A DNA stretch of 64,000 nucleotides from Aulosira sp. FACHB-615 (GTDB taxonomy: Bacteria > Cyanobacteriota > Cyanobacteriia > Cyanobacteriales > Nostocaceae): assembly GCF_014698045.1 (NCBI RefSeq), contig NZ_JACJSE010000017.1, positions 70,519 through 134,518 on the forward strand, given 5' to 3'. Below the pieces are notes generated by a model. That model ran no database searches and was not told the DNA's origin. It worked only from the letters and a program-made list of their open reading frames with translations. Positions 55,449 through 62,713 of the stretch are shown here, piece by piece. Both the position numbers and the translations under genes were made by a program. Position 1 is the stretch's first letter. Each line of letters begins with the position of its first letter.

Positions 55449-56936
55449 TTACGAGACAATTAACTTTTCAATTGGTTGTATAACATTGATAAAAACTATT
55501 ATTAATCCCACGCTTACAAGTATAGACAAAAGAAAAAAAGCAAAAAATATTGGTAGGGCTAAACAAAATGCAATTGCTGTGATAGCTATTAATATAGTTA
55601 TATTTTTAAAAAATTTTACTGGGAAAGCTAACCAATGAAGTAAATCGAAGGATTCATAGTTATAATTAAATGGCAAAATATTAAATGGCAAAAGAATCAA
55701 AAAATATAAAACTAATAAGCCAGCCAAAGAGGAGATTTTATAAATAAAAATAATAAAAATCGAAATAGATAAGGGGAGATAAATAATTGAGTTAAAAATG
55801 CCCAGTAAATTACTAAATCTACTAAATATAAATTTAATGATTTTTAATAAAAATAGCATTAATGGTTTAATGAAATAACTAAAGGCTAAAGAAAAACTTA
55901 CTACTAAAATAGCTATAATTAACTGTGGCATTATGTCATTGATTAGCATTATTAACTGAGGAATTTCATTTTTAATGAGTTTTATTTCTAAACCATTATT
56001 TATGTGAATACATATTTCAACTATTGATGAAATGATTATAAACAAAATTAAAATATATATATTTTTTTGATTCCCATACAAAGTTTTACTGGGTTGGAGT
56101 TGCGCGATTACAAAATCAAACTTAGATTCTTGAGCTAACTGTTGAGCTATCCATGTGAGCCATACTCTAATTTTCTTGCTTTTAGCGTTATTGTCATCGA
56201 TTAACCTTTTATAAATGTATGTATTCCAAAGATACTGAAGACGTTCTTCTGACGAGTCTATTTTTTGCCATTTTTCAAGAGAAATTTCTTGACAAGTTAC
56301 AATAGCAAGATTTAAAAATAATGGGATACGAATTAGATCCATCAAAATAGTGTCTTGAATAAGAGTATGTGAATGAGGGAAATTTTGAATCTGTTGTAAG
56401 TAGTTTTGAATTTGGTCGTCACTAAGTGGAAGAAGACAAACAGCCCCATTTAGCTTTAGTTTGATTTTGGCATTAATATACTCTTCTTTGCGAGTACATA
56501 CTATCAAAGATGGTGGTCGATTAACTTCACTCAAAAATATATTAATTCCTCGAATACAGTCCTGATAAAGAGATGATTCCAACTCATCTAAACCATCTAA
56601 TAAAGGTAGCAGCTTTTGTTCATTCAACCATTGTTCGATAGTTTGAGATGATTGTCCATATTTCATACTAAGTTCTACTATTATCCACTGACGAAAGGGT
56701 TGTCGTGGATTTTGCCAAGAGGCTAAATTTAGAAGTACAGGTATCGGTTTTAAATGCTGCTCTTCTGCAAGAGTAACTAGAATTTGTGCTAATTCCAATA
56801 AAGTTGTTGTTTTTCCAGAGCCAGGCTCTCCAATAATTAATAATTTACCTCCAATTTCATCATGATTGAATACATCTATAATTTGAGGTTCATCGGAAGT
56901 AAATTGATTACTATTAAAACCGATTTTGATATCCAA
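55449..56936 (-). CDS. Open piece 2 of the broken gene: NACHT NTPase and first membrane segments
   Basis: 495 residues from a TTG. It has Walker A IIGEPGSGKTTTLLELAQ (about 33-50), Walker B LLPLLDGLDELE and the SLIVCTRKEEY sensor. From about residue 285 it has several membrane spans (ILILFIIISSIVEICI, LIIAILVVSFSLAFSYF). The TTG start is only the first start codon after the upstream nonsense codon, not a natural one. Confidence 0.6.
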   Translation of the reverse strand: MDIKIGFNSNQFTSDEPQIIDVFNHDEIGGKLLIIGEPGSGKTTTLLELAQILVTLAEEQHLKPIPVLLNLASWQNPRQPFRQWIIVELSMKYGQSSQTIEQWLNEQKLLPLLDGLDELESSLYQDCIRGINIFLSEVNRPPSLIVCTRKEEYINAKIKLKLNGAVCLLPLSDDQIQNYLQQIQNFPHSHTLIQDTILMDLIRIPLFLNLAIVTCQEISLEKWQKIDSSEERLQYLWNTYIYKRLIDDNNAKSKKIRVWLTWIAQQLAQESKFDFVIAQLQPSKTLYGNQKNIYILILFIIISSIVEICIHINNGLEIKLIKNEIPQLIMLINDIMPQLIIAILVVSFSLAFSYFIKPLMLFLLKIIKFIFSRFSNLLGIFNSIIYLPLSISIFIIFIYKISSLAGLLVLYFLILLPFNILPFNYNYESFDLLHWLAFPVKFFKNITILIAITAIAFCLALPIFFAFFLLSILVSVGLIIVFINVIQPIEKLIVS

Positions 56937-56969
56937 ATTCCAAGGGCAGTTGACTAATTCTGGCTGTAG

Positions 56970-57362
56970 TTATTTTTTCAAATTAATTGGCTTGGCATTC
57001 TCTACAAATAAAGATTTTGTTAAGCGACCTTTAACTTCTTTTTTGACATTATCTAGTAATGACTCTTCCTTTATAGGACGTTGGGTCGCTTTAGTTTCTT
57101 GAAAGATATTGCGAACTATTTGCTGAATTGTTGCGGCATCTGCACCTTGGTAAGTGCGATCGCCTAGATGAATATCTCCCCCAGTTATCTGCCCAATGTT
57201 AGTGTTAAACTCGCCATTTTGAGATACTAACTGCAATACACCCTCAACTATTTTGAGCGATCGCCGCAGTTTTTCAATATCTGCATCAGTCTGACTTCCT
57301 CTAAGGATACGCTCAATAATGTCATTCAAATTATCTTTATCAGCCACACTATTACTCCACAC
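56970..57362 (-). CDS. Open piece 1 of the broken gene: EAD module
   Basis: 130 residues: helices (LNDIIERILRGSQTDADIEK), then GEFNTNIGQITGGDIHLGD (50-68, two residues longer than in the paralogues), then ADAATIQQIVRNIFQE and the linker VKKEVKGRLTKSLF that leads into NACHT in full-length relatives. As a free piece it could still act as a dominant adaptor. Confidence 0.6.
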   Translation of the reverse strand: MWSNSVADKDNLNDIIERILRGSQTDADIEKLRRSLKIVEGVLQLVSQNGEFNTNIGQITGGDIHLGDRTYQGADAATIQQIVRNIFQETKATQRPIKEESLLDNVKKEVKGRLTKSLFVENAKPINLKK

Positions 57363-57414
57363 GCAATTTTGATAAACATTTAGTATATAAATAAAATAAT
57401 CTATAGCTTAATCT

Positions 57415-58089
57415 TTAATTTTTTCGGGTTATCTCCTTTATTTTGGACTCAATTAACTGTTCCACTTTATTAGCTGCATAGTTATTTGCATTATCGTTAT
57501 ATCTATCAGCTTTAACCCGAATACCTTCCACAACTCCATTGATGCTTTTAACTACAACCTGAAAGCGACCATAAGGTTTTTTGTTATGTCCCCAAGGTGT
57601 ATCAACCACCTTGTTAAAAACATAAACATATTTATAAACAAAGGATGACCAATTACCGCTTAGAGCATATTCTTGATAGTTATCTTTGTTTTGTTCATTT
57701 TCAAGCCTTAAAGCATCCAGGTAAATCTCATAGTGATAAAAACTTCCCGTACCACCTTGCTCACCTTCTTTCCCCTGAAACTTCGCATTATTTAAAGTAG
57801 TAATCAATTCTGCGCCTAGAGATTTCGGTTCTGTAGATGTAGATTGTTGCAGTTCTTGAACAATATTGCGAACTATTTGGCGAATTGTTTCGGCATCCGT
57901 ACCCTGGTAAATGCGATCGCCTATGTGAATTTCCTGTCCTTGTCCCAGATTAACAGCATATTTGCCTTGCTGTGAGACAATCTGACTACCATTACTGAGC
58001 CACTGTCGTAGAAGTGAGATATCACTTTCAGTATGCTGGTGTTTCACTATACGCTCTAGTATAGGGTTTAACTCTTCAGGGGATGTCAT
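57415..58089 (-). CDS. EAD module fused to an unknown C-terminal domain
   Basis: 224 residues. The module is almost the same as in the EAD-NACHT protein at 50051: LNPILERIVKHQHTESDISL then GKYAVNLGQGQEIHIGD (42-58). The C-terminal half (SLGAELITTLNNAKFQGKEG, YHYEIYLDALRLENEQN, GRFQVVVKSINGVVEGIRVK) looks like an alpha/beta domain with no recognised motif. It lies 52 bases upstream of the broken NACHT-membrane gene on the same strand; if those act together, this would be its EAD partner. Confidence 0.75.
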   Translation of the reverse strand: MTSPEELNPILERIVKHQHTESDISLLRQWLSNGSQIVSQQGKYAVNLGQGQEIHIGDRIYQGTDAETIRQIVRNIVQELQQSTSTEPKSLGAELITTLNNAKFQGKEGEQGGTGSFYHYEIYLDALRLENEQNKDNYQEYALSGNWSSFVYKYVYVFNKVVDTPWGHNKKPYGRFQVVVKSINGVVEGIRVKADRYNDNANNYAANKVEQLIESKIKEITRKN

Positions 58090-58225
58090 TAGTTTTAATT
58101 AAAATAGTAAATTCTCGTATAGCAATAAAATATTTCATTCCAAAAATCTAGTCAATAATTAAGTTATCTTAACTATTGTAGAAACTATTTTCATAAATTG
58201 CTCTAGTTGTTTGATTGCCAACAAA

Positions 58226-58729
58226 TTACCAATTGCGTTCTCTGAGATTTTCTATACCTTCCTCACTTTCAATATTTATTTGAAGATATTGAATAATCTG
58301 TCTAGCGAATAATTTGACATGAATATTATCATCTGTTAACCAATGTGAGATTTCTTCAATACGTTTCTTATAAAAATTAGACATCGCCCCTTCTACTACA
58401 TCAGGAGTAGAGTTTATAGCACAATAAATATATGATTTAATATCCTCATTTTGTGTACGCAAAATAATCTCTCGGCTTAAGTTATAAAATACAACTAAAT
58501 CTGAATTATATGGTGCGAGTTGCTGTAAGCTCCAGAATATTGCCGGATCTAGTACAGGATATTCTTTTGCTACAAGTTGTCTAATAATATGCCATTCTTC
58601 TTTTAACTGAGGTTGACTCCAATCAATGTAGCGATAACTAATGGCGATCACTACCCAAAGAACGGTATCATCTAGTTTGATCCATGACATTATGTATGTT
58701 CTAGCTAATTCTTGGTTGCTCAAACGCAT
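58226..58729 (-). CDS. Open piece 2 of the broken solenoid gene
   Basis: 167 residues, helical (WHIIRQLVAKEYPVLDPAIF, YKKRIEEISHWLTDDN). It is in frame with the upstream piece, with continuous coding between them, so the ATG at 58729 is internal. Confidence 0.5.
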   Translation of the reverse strand: MRLSNQELARTYIMSWIKLDDTVLWVVIAISYRYIDWSQPQLKEEWHIIRQLVAKEYPVLDPAIFWSLQQLAPYNSDLVVFYNLSREIILRTQNEDIKSYIYCAINSTPDVVEGAMSNFYKKRIEEISHWLTDDNIHVKLFARQIIQYLQINIESEEGIENLRERNW

Positions 58730-58813
58730 TCCAGCTAAAACAAAACCAAGATGGTGTTTTAAACTGTTAGTATTAGTTATTACTTTGTCTATAAAACTTT
58801 GAGCTATTTCAGT

Positions 58814-59710
58814 TTATGTTTCTCCAAGTATCCTCAGTAAATTATTGAGTCCAAAGGTGTTATTTTTGCCGATGCTTAAAGTTTGGTTAGCTATAGTGTC
58901 TAATTCTTGGATAAATTTCTCTAGGTTTAATGTTGAAATTGATTGAACATATTCATTAATCTTTTGTTGTTTTTGCTCTTGTGCTTGTTGCCATTTTGTT
59001 TCTGCGTGCTTCCCATCGAAATGTTGTAAATTAATTTGATTTTCTTCATCATCTAATCTGTATCTACCAACAAGAAGTCGGTAAAGTTGATAAGTTTTAT
59101 GGTCTTTCAGGTTCTGTTGTAAAATATCTAGTTCTGCTGACTGATATTTATGAAATTTTTTCGCTTGAATTGACCATTCTGCTAGTTTGTCTAAAATAGG
59201 TAATTCTGCATTTTTCATAACAGAGTTTGAGAAGAAATCTGCTGTTTTTGCACAATCAGAACATAATTGATTTCTAGTTTTGGTAGAAACTTGCTCTCTT
59301 GAGCTTAAATAAGGTGTTGCTCCATTGCACAGAACTTGAACAATTTGTAGCCTAGTCGGTAAATCTTGTGCCTGCTGATATGCCGTGTATAATATCCCTA
59401 AAGAATGTTCACGAATTTGTTTTAAGGTGTCTGATATTATTAGATCGCCCCGGTAAATAACAATACTCCCTACCTGAATTGGATTAATTTCAGCACTATG
59501 GAAGTCTATTTTTAACATACACTGAAGTAACGGAAGGCTTAGATGTAGATTGTTGAGACAGTTCTCCTTTAACCAATTTGAAATAAATTCAAGTAATATA
59601 AGTTGTACATCATAAGACTTATTTATCTGAAATTCTGCAATTTTTCCTAGTGCCTTTCTTGCTTTATCTCGAACTATCCAATACTCTTGTGTTTCTAGTT
59701 TATATGTCAA
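58814..59710 (-). CDS. Open piece 1 of the broken solenoid gene
   Basis: 298 residues, helical throughout, no catalytic motif. It begins at a TTG touching a MITE and ends at a nonsense TAA after NNLLRILGET. Two Cys in NQLCSDCAK could bind metal. Confidence 0.5.
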   Translation of the reverse strand: MTYKLETQEYWIVRDKARKALGKIAEFQINKSYDVQLILLEFISNWLKENCLNNLHLSLPLLQCMLKIDFHSAEINPIQVGSIVIYRGDLIISDTLKQIREHSLGILYTAYQQAQDLPTRLQIVQVLCNGATPYLSSREQVSTKTRNQLCSDCAKTADFFSNSVMKNAELPILDKLAEWSIQAKKFHKYQSAELDILQQNLKDHKTYQLYRLLVGRYRLDDEENQINLQHFDGKHAETKWQQAQEQKQQKINEYVQSISTLNLEKFIQELDTIANQTLSIGKNNTFGLNNLLRILGET

Positions 59711-59839
59711 TACAGTTCAGTTAAGGCAACAACTTAGACTGGTGTAGGTTGGGTGGAGGAACGGAACCCAACATTTTCAAGGCTTTGTTGGGTTACGCTA
59801 TCGCTACACCCAACCTACTATTCTCTTAACTGAACCGTA
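59711..59839. mobile_element. 129-bp MITE with 15-bp terminal inverted repeats
   Basis: TACAGTTCAGTTAAG (59711-59725) is repeated inverted as CTTAACTGAACCGTA (59825-59839) with one mismatch. Inside are the arms GTAGGTTGGGTGGAGGAACG and TACACCCAACCTAC that also occur at 38598-38673. TA ends suggest movement by an IS630/Tc1-type transposase. It abuts the start of the solenoid gene. Confidence 0.75.
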
Positions 59840-60154
59840 TTACATTATGAGGTTAGTCAGTAAACGGAGCAAACATTTGAACATATTTAAAATTTGACAA
59901 AAATTATTGCGTTTGTATTTAGCCATCTGCAATGCAATATGGCAATACTCCTCTGAATCTGCTGTGTGAAAAGCACCTCAATTACAACAGCCATGTCTTT
60001 TTAATGTATTAATTACAAACATTGCAATTAATAATACTGTTGATTTCATCAGTACTCACCACATTAATAAATTTTTTGTTCTATTTTAGACAATAAAGTC
60101 TTGAATATACTTAAATTATTCTTAAACTTATTTTTTCATGTATATAATATTTAT
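59840..60154. other. AT-rich intergenic region
   Basis: About 315 bp, very AT-rich. No gene is supported, and no continuation of the solenoid gene upstream of the MITE could be read: the in-frame translation meets stops at once. Confidence 0.45.
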
Positions 60155-62713
60155 CTAATGTTTATCAATTCCTTCAAGCTGAAGGCGATTTTTTCCAGTA
60201 TTCCCATGTGGAAATTCAGCAATATTATTGCCCTGTAAATCCCACAAGCGTATAGTTTTATTTTCACTGGTAGTAGCGATGAGTTTACCATTGGAGCTAA
60301 ATGCTAAGTTTGTAACTTGGCCTTCAGGACTGTTGAAAGTTGTTAGCTCCTGACCTTGTAAATTCCACAAGCGTATAGTTTTATCTTCACTGGTAGTAGC
60401 AATGAGTTTACTATTAGGGCTAAACACTAAGTTTGTAACTTGGCCTTCAGGACTGTTGAAAGTTGTTAGCTCCTGACCTTGTAAATTCCACAAGCGTATA
60501 GTTTTATCTCCACTTGTAGTAGTGATGAGTTTACTATCAGGGCTAAACATTAAGTTTGTAATTTGGCCTCCAGGACTGTTGAAAGTTGTTAGCTCTTGAC
60601 CTTGTAAATTCCACAAGCGTATAGTTTTATCTCCACTTGTAGTAGTGATGAGTTGACCATCAGGGCTAAACACTAAGTCTGTAACTTGGCCTTCAGGACT
60701 GTTGAAAGTTGTTAGCTCTTGACCTTGTAAATTCCACAAGCGTATAGTTTTATTTTTACTAATTGTAGCGATGAATTTACTATCAGGACTAAATAACGCG
60801 ATGTGCAACTTATTCTTGAAACCCCTCTCCAAACCTCTCCCCGAAGCGGAGAGAGGCTTTGAATCTTGCTCCCCTTCCCTACAAGGGAAGGGGTTGGGGG
60901 TTAGGTTTGAGAGAAAGTTGCACACGGCGTTAAATACTATACTCTTATTTCCATCCACATGACCAAAATCTGCCAGCTTTTCACCTTCAATATTCCACAA
61001 TCTTGCTGTTCCGTCTTTAAAAGTGATAACAGCGAGTTTTTTATCAGGACTGAATGTAATACCAGTAAAATCTTTTAATTGAGATTGGAAGTGGGATTGG
61101 AAGAATTTAGGGCTAGTAGTCCAAGAATATAAGAATGAAAGGAAGATACCAATACCAAAACTAAAACTAAATGTAAATAATTTGCTTCTGCGGCGAGTTC
61201 TTATTGTGGCATTGGCATTCTTTAGGATGCTTGCAGCTTCAACAGATCGCAAATACGCAGTCTCTCGCTCCGCTTCCAACCAGTTTGCTAGGCAAGACCA
61301 GTTTTGTACAAGAGCCTCATGGATAATCTCAACCTGGGTGTCCTCTAATGTATTGCCTTGTGTTAAGCGTACTAGCCGCGCTTGAACCAACTTATCCAAT
61401 ACCCGATCAACGTCATCGTGTTTTTCCCCTATCTGGTATAGTGTTTTAAACTGGATACGATTACTGGTAACTTCTTGCCCCTTGATAGGTTGAACAATTT
61501 GCAGCAGCATACGTTTAACTATCATCTGCTCTTCAGGAATTAACTTCTCGTAAAACTCATCAGCACTACGAGTCAGTGCCTGACGGCCTCCACCCAAAAG
61601 TTGATAAGTTTCCCAGGTAACTCGATTGCGCTCTCGGTTATCCCACAACTTCAGCAAAGTAAACTGCAAAAGTGGCAATGCTATTGGTTCGCCCAACACA
61701 TCCTTAAGCAAAGCCTCAACTAGACCTTCTTCAAATTTCAAACCCACTAACTCAGCAGGTTTTTCAATCGCCTCTCTTAGTTCGCTAACATCTAATGCTG
61801 TTATCAGTATCTGAGCCTGTTCAAATAAATCCTGGAACATCGAAACCTGTGCTATTTGACCCTTAAAGTCGGCTTGCATTGTAAGGATGACAATGTTTCG
61901 GTTATCTGGCGAGTGAATAAAGTCTATTATGTTTTCTATGAAAGTTTGGCGAACATTCTCATCACGGCATAGCGTGAACACATCCTCGAACTGATCCACG
62001 ATGAGAACACTGGGTGTATTACCCAAGCCATTGGTTAGTTTGGTTAAATGATTGCGATCTTTGTGAAAGTTCTCTACTTGCTGCTGAAGCCATTCACTAT
62101 CATTAACACCAAGAGGTTGAGTAATCCGGGCGAGGTTTTCTAATGGATTAACTCCTGGTACTATTGGCGAGTAATAGTGCCAGTTATCGCTACCCGACAG
62201 CACACCAGCTTTCAAGCTTGGCAACAGTCCGCCTAAAACGACTGATGACTTACCACTGCCAGAAGAACCGACCACGGCTAATAGACGGTTTTCTTTAAGG
62301 TGATTAACCAGTTTCTCTAAAAGACGTTGGCGACCGTAGAAAAGGCTTGACTTTTCCTCTCGAAATGCTTCCAACCCCAAGTAAGGGCATAGCGTGTCAT
62401 CCAGTTCTGGAGCTAATGTTGGATCAAATTCAGCTAATGTAGCATCAGGTGGTTCGTGTCCAGCACGGTACAATATGGCCGTCCAGTAATCTAATAAACT
62501 TTGGCTGGCCCATCGGTCTTCGTCAGTATCGAGTAGCGCACCAGTAGCTCGCCCTTGACAAATAAATGTTTCTATCTCTTTTAGCAACTCAGATGTACTA
62601 CCACTTTCACGATGGCGTTTCAGGAGTTCACTGTGAGCAGCTCGTAGAGATGCCAACGAAGCAAAGCTGCTTACGGTATTGTCAGAGGTAAGAGAAATAC
62701 TAAATTCACTCAT
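60155..62713 (-). CDS. nSTAND-type NTPase - membrane segment - WD40 propeller
   Basis: 852 residues. An N-terminal helical part (1-110, SLRAAHSELLKRHRESGST) is followed by CPYLGLEAFREEKSSLFYGR, the entry motif of novel-STAND NTPases. Walker A is VVGSSGSGKSS (about 147-157), Walker B SVLIVDQFED (about 237-246); a winged helix and the EIIHEALVQNW motif end it near 475. A membrane segment (LFTFSFSFGIGIFLSFLYSW) follows, then WD40 repeats, four of them nearly identical in 41-residue units. One WD repeat holds an in-frame 47-codon MITE. Its ATG overlaps the stop of the helical gene upstream by four bases (ATGA), so the two are translationally coupled and likely function together as sensor and NTPase. 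Confidence 0.9.
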   Translation of the reverse strand: MSEFSISLTSDNTVSSFASLASLRAAHSELLKRHRESGSTSELLKEIETFICQGRATGALLDTDEDRWASQSLLDYWTAILYRAGHEPPDATLAEFDPTLAPELDDTLCPYLGLEAFREEKSSLFYGRQRLLEKLVNHLKENRLLAVVGSSGSGKSSVVLGGLLPSLKAGVLSGSDNWHYYSPIVPGVNPLENLARITQPLGVNDSEWLQQQVENFHKDRNHLTKLTNGLGNTPSVLIVDQFEDVFTLCRDENVRQTFIENIIDFIHSPDNRNIVILTMQADFKGQIAQVSMFQDLFEQAQILITALDVSELREAIEKPAELVGLKFEEGLVEALLKDVLGEPIALPLLQFTLLKLWDNRERNRVTWETYQLLGGGRQALTRSADEFYEKLIPEEQMIVKRMLLQIVQPIKGQEVTSNRIQFKTLYQIGEKHDDVDRVLDKLVQARLVRLTQGNTLEDTQVEIIHEALVQNWSCLANWLEAERETAYLRSVEAASILKNANATIRTRRRSKLFTFSFSFGIGIFLSFLYSWTTSPKFFQSHFQSQLKDFTGITFSPDKKLAVITFKDGTARLWNIEGEKLADFGHVDGNKSIVFNAVCNFLSNLTPNPFPCREGEQDSKPLSASGRGLERGFKNKLHIALFSPDSKFIATISKNKTIRLWNLQGQELTTFNSPEGQVTDLVFSPDGQLITTTSGDKTIRLWNLQGQELTTFNSPGGQITNLMFSPDSKLITTTSGDKTIRLWNLQGQELTTFNSPEGQVTNLVFSPNSKLIATTSEDKTIRLWNLQGQELTTFNSPEGQVTNLAFSSNGKLIATTSENKTIRLWDLQGNNIAEFPHGNTGKNRLQLEGIDKH
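60328..60780 (-). repeat. Tandem 123-bp repeats encoding identical WD40 blades
   Basis: The start points 60328, 60451, 60574 and 60697 are each exactly 123 bp apart and the units are nearly identical in DNA. Each encodes one WD40 repeat (LWNLQGQELTTFNSPEGQVT and continuing). High DNA identity over a protein-coding array is a mark of recent amplification or gene conversion. Confidence 0.85.
60790..60931. mobile_element. MITE inserted in frame inside the WD40 gene
   Basis: Imperfect 17-bp terminal inverted repeats (AACGCGATGTGCAACTT at 60795-60811 and its inverse at 60915-60931) enclose palindromic AACCCCTCTCCAAACCTCTC and AAGGGAAGGGGTTGGGGGTT arms. TAAATA is duplicated on both sides (60790-60795 and 60931-60936). 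The added length is 141 bp, so the frame is kept and 47 foreign codons are read. Removing it restores the WD pattern GNKSIVFSPDSKF. Confidence 0.8.

Larger units (their letters stand above)
54738..57362 (-). pseudogene. EAD-NACHT-membrane protein broken by two in-frame TAA codons
   Basis: Three separate frames are all in one register. They run from 57362 to a TAA at 56970-56972, from there to a TAA at 55449-55451, and on to the real stop at 54738. Reading through gives 872 residues plus two stops: EAD module, NACHT NTPase, about ten membrane segments, and the C-terminal tail NYATERTILQRVGGSYRFIH that cyanobacterial NACHT-membrane proteins share. Coding between the frames is intact (LQPELVNCPWNLDIK after the first; an unbroken hydrophobic stretch of 50 residues after the second). 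Each stop is one base from Glu or Gln (GAA/CAA) or Lys. Nonsense decay without any frameshift is the simplest reading. Confidence 0.82.
58226..59710 (-). pseudogene. Alpha-solenoid (HEAT-like) C-terminal part of a conflict protein, broken by an in-frame TAA and cut by a MITE
   Basis: Two frames (59710 to the TAA at 58814-58816, and on to 58226) are in one register, joined by 28 sense codons after the stop (TEIAQSFIDKVITNTNSLKH). Reading through gives about 493 residues. All are helical, HEAT-like (RDKARKALGKIAEF, SLPLLQCMLKIDFHSAE, ELARTYIMSWIKLDD). Its first codon is a TTG directly at the end of the MITE at 59711-59839, so the original N-terminus, perhaps with an NTPase or EAD, is gone or was displaced. 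Confidence 0.7.

Noticed and set aside
54738..59710. Reassignment of TAA to a sense codon in this organism
   Set aside because: Many intact genes in the window end at TAA, so the code is normal; the in-frame TAA codons are local to two genes.
60328..60780. Regular 123-bp repeats could be taken for a CRISPR array or minisatellite
   Set aside because: The units have no spacers and are read as WD40 blades in one long frame; the period is exactly 41 codons.
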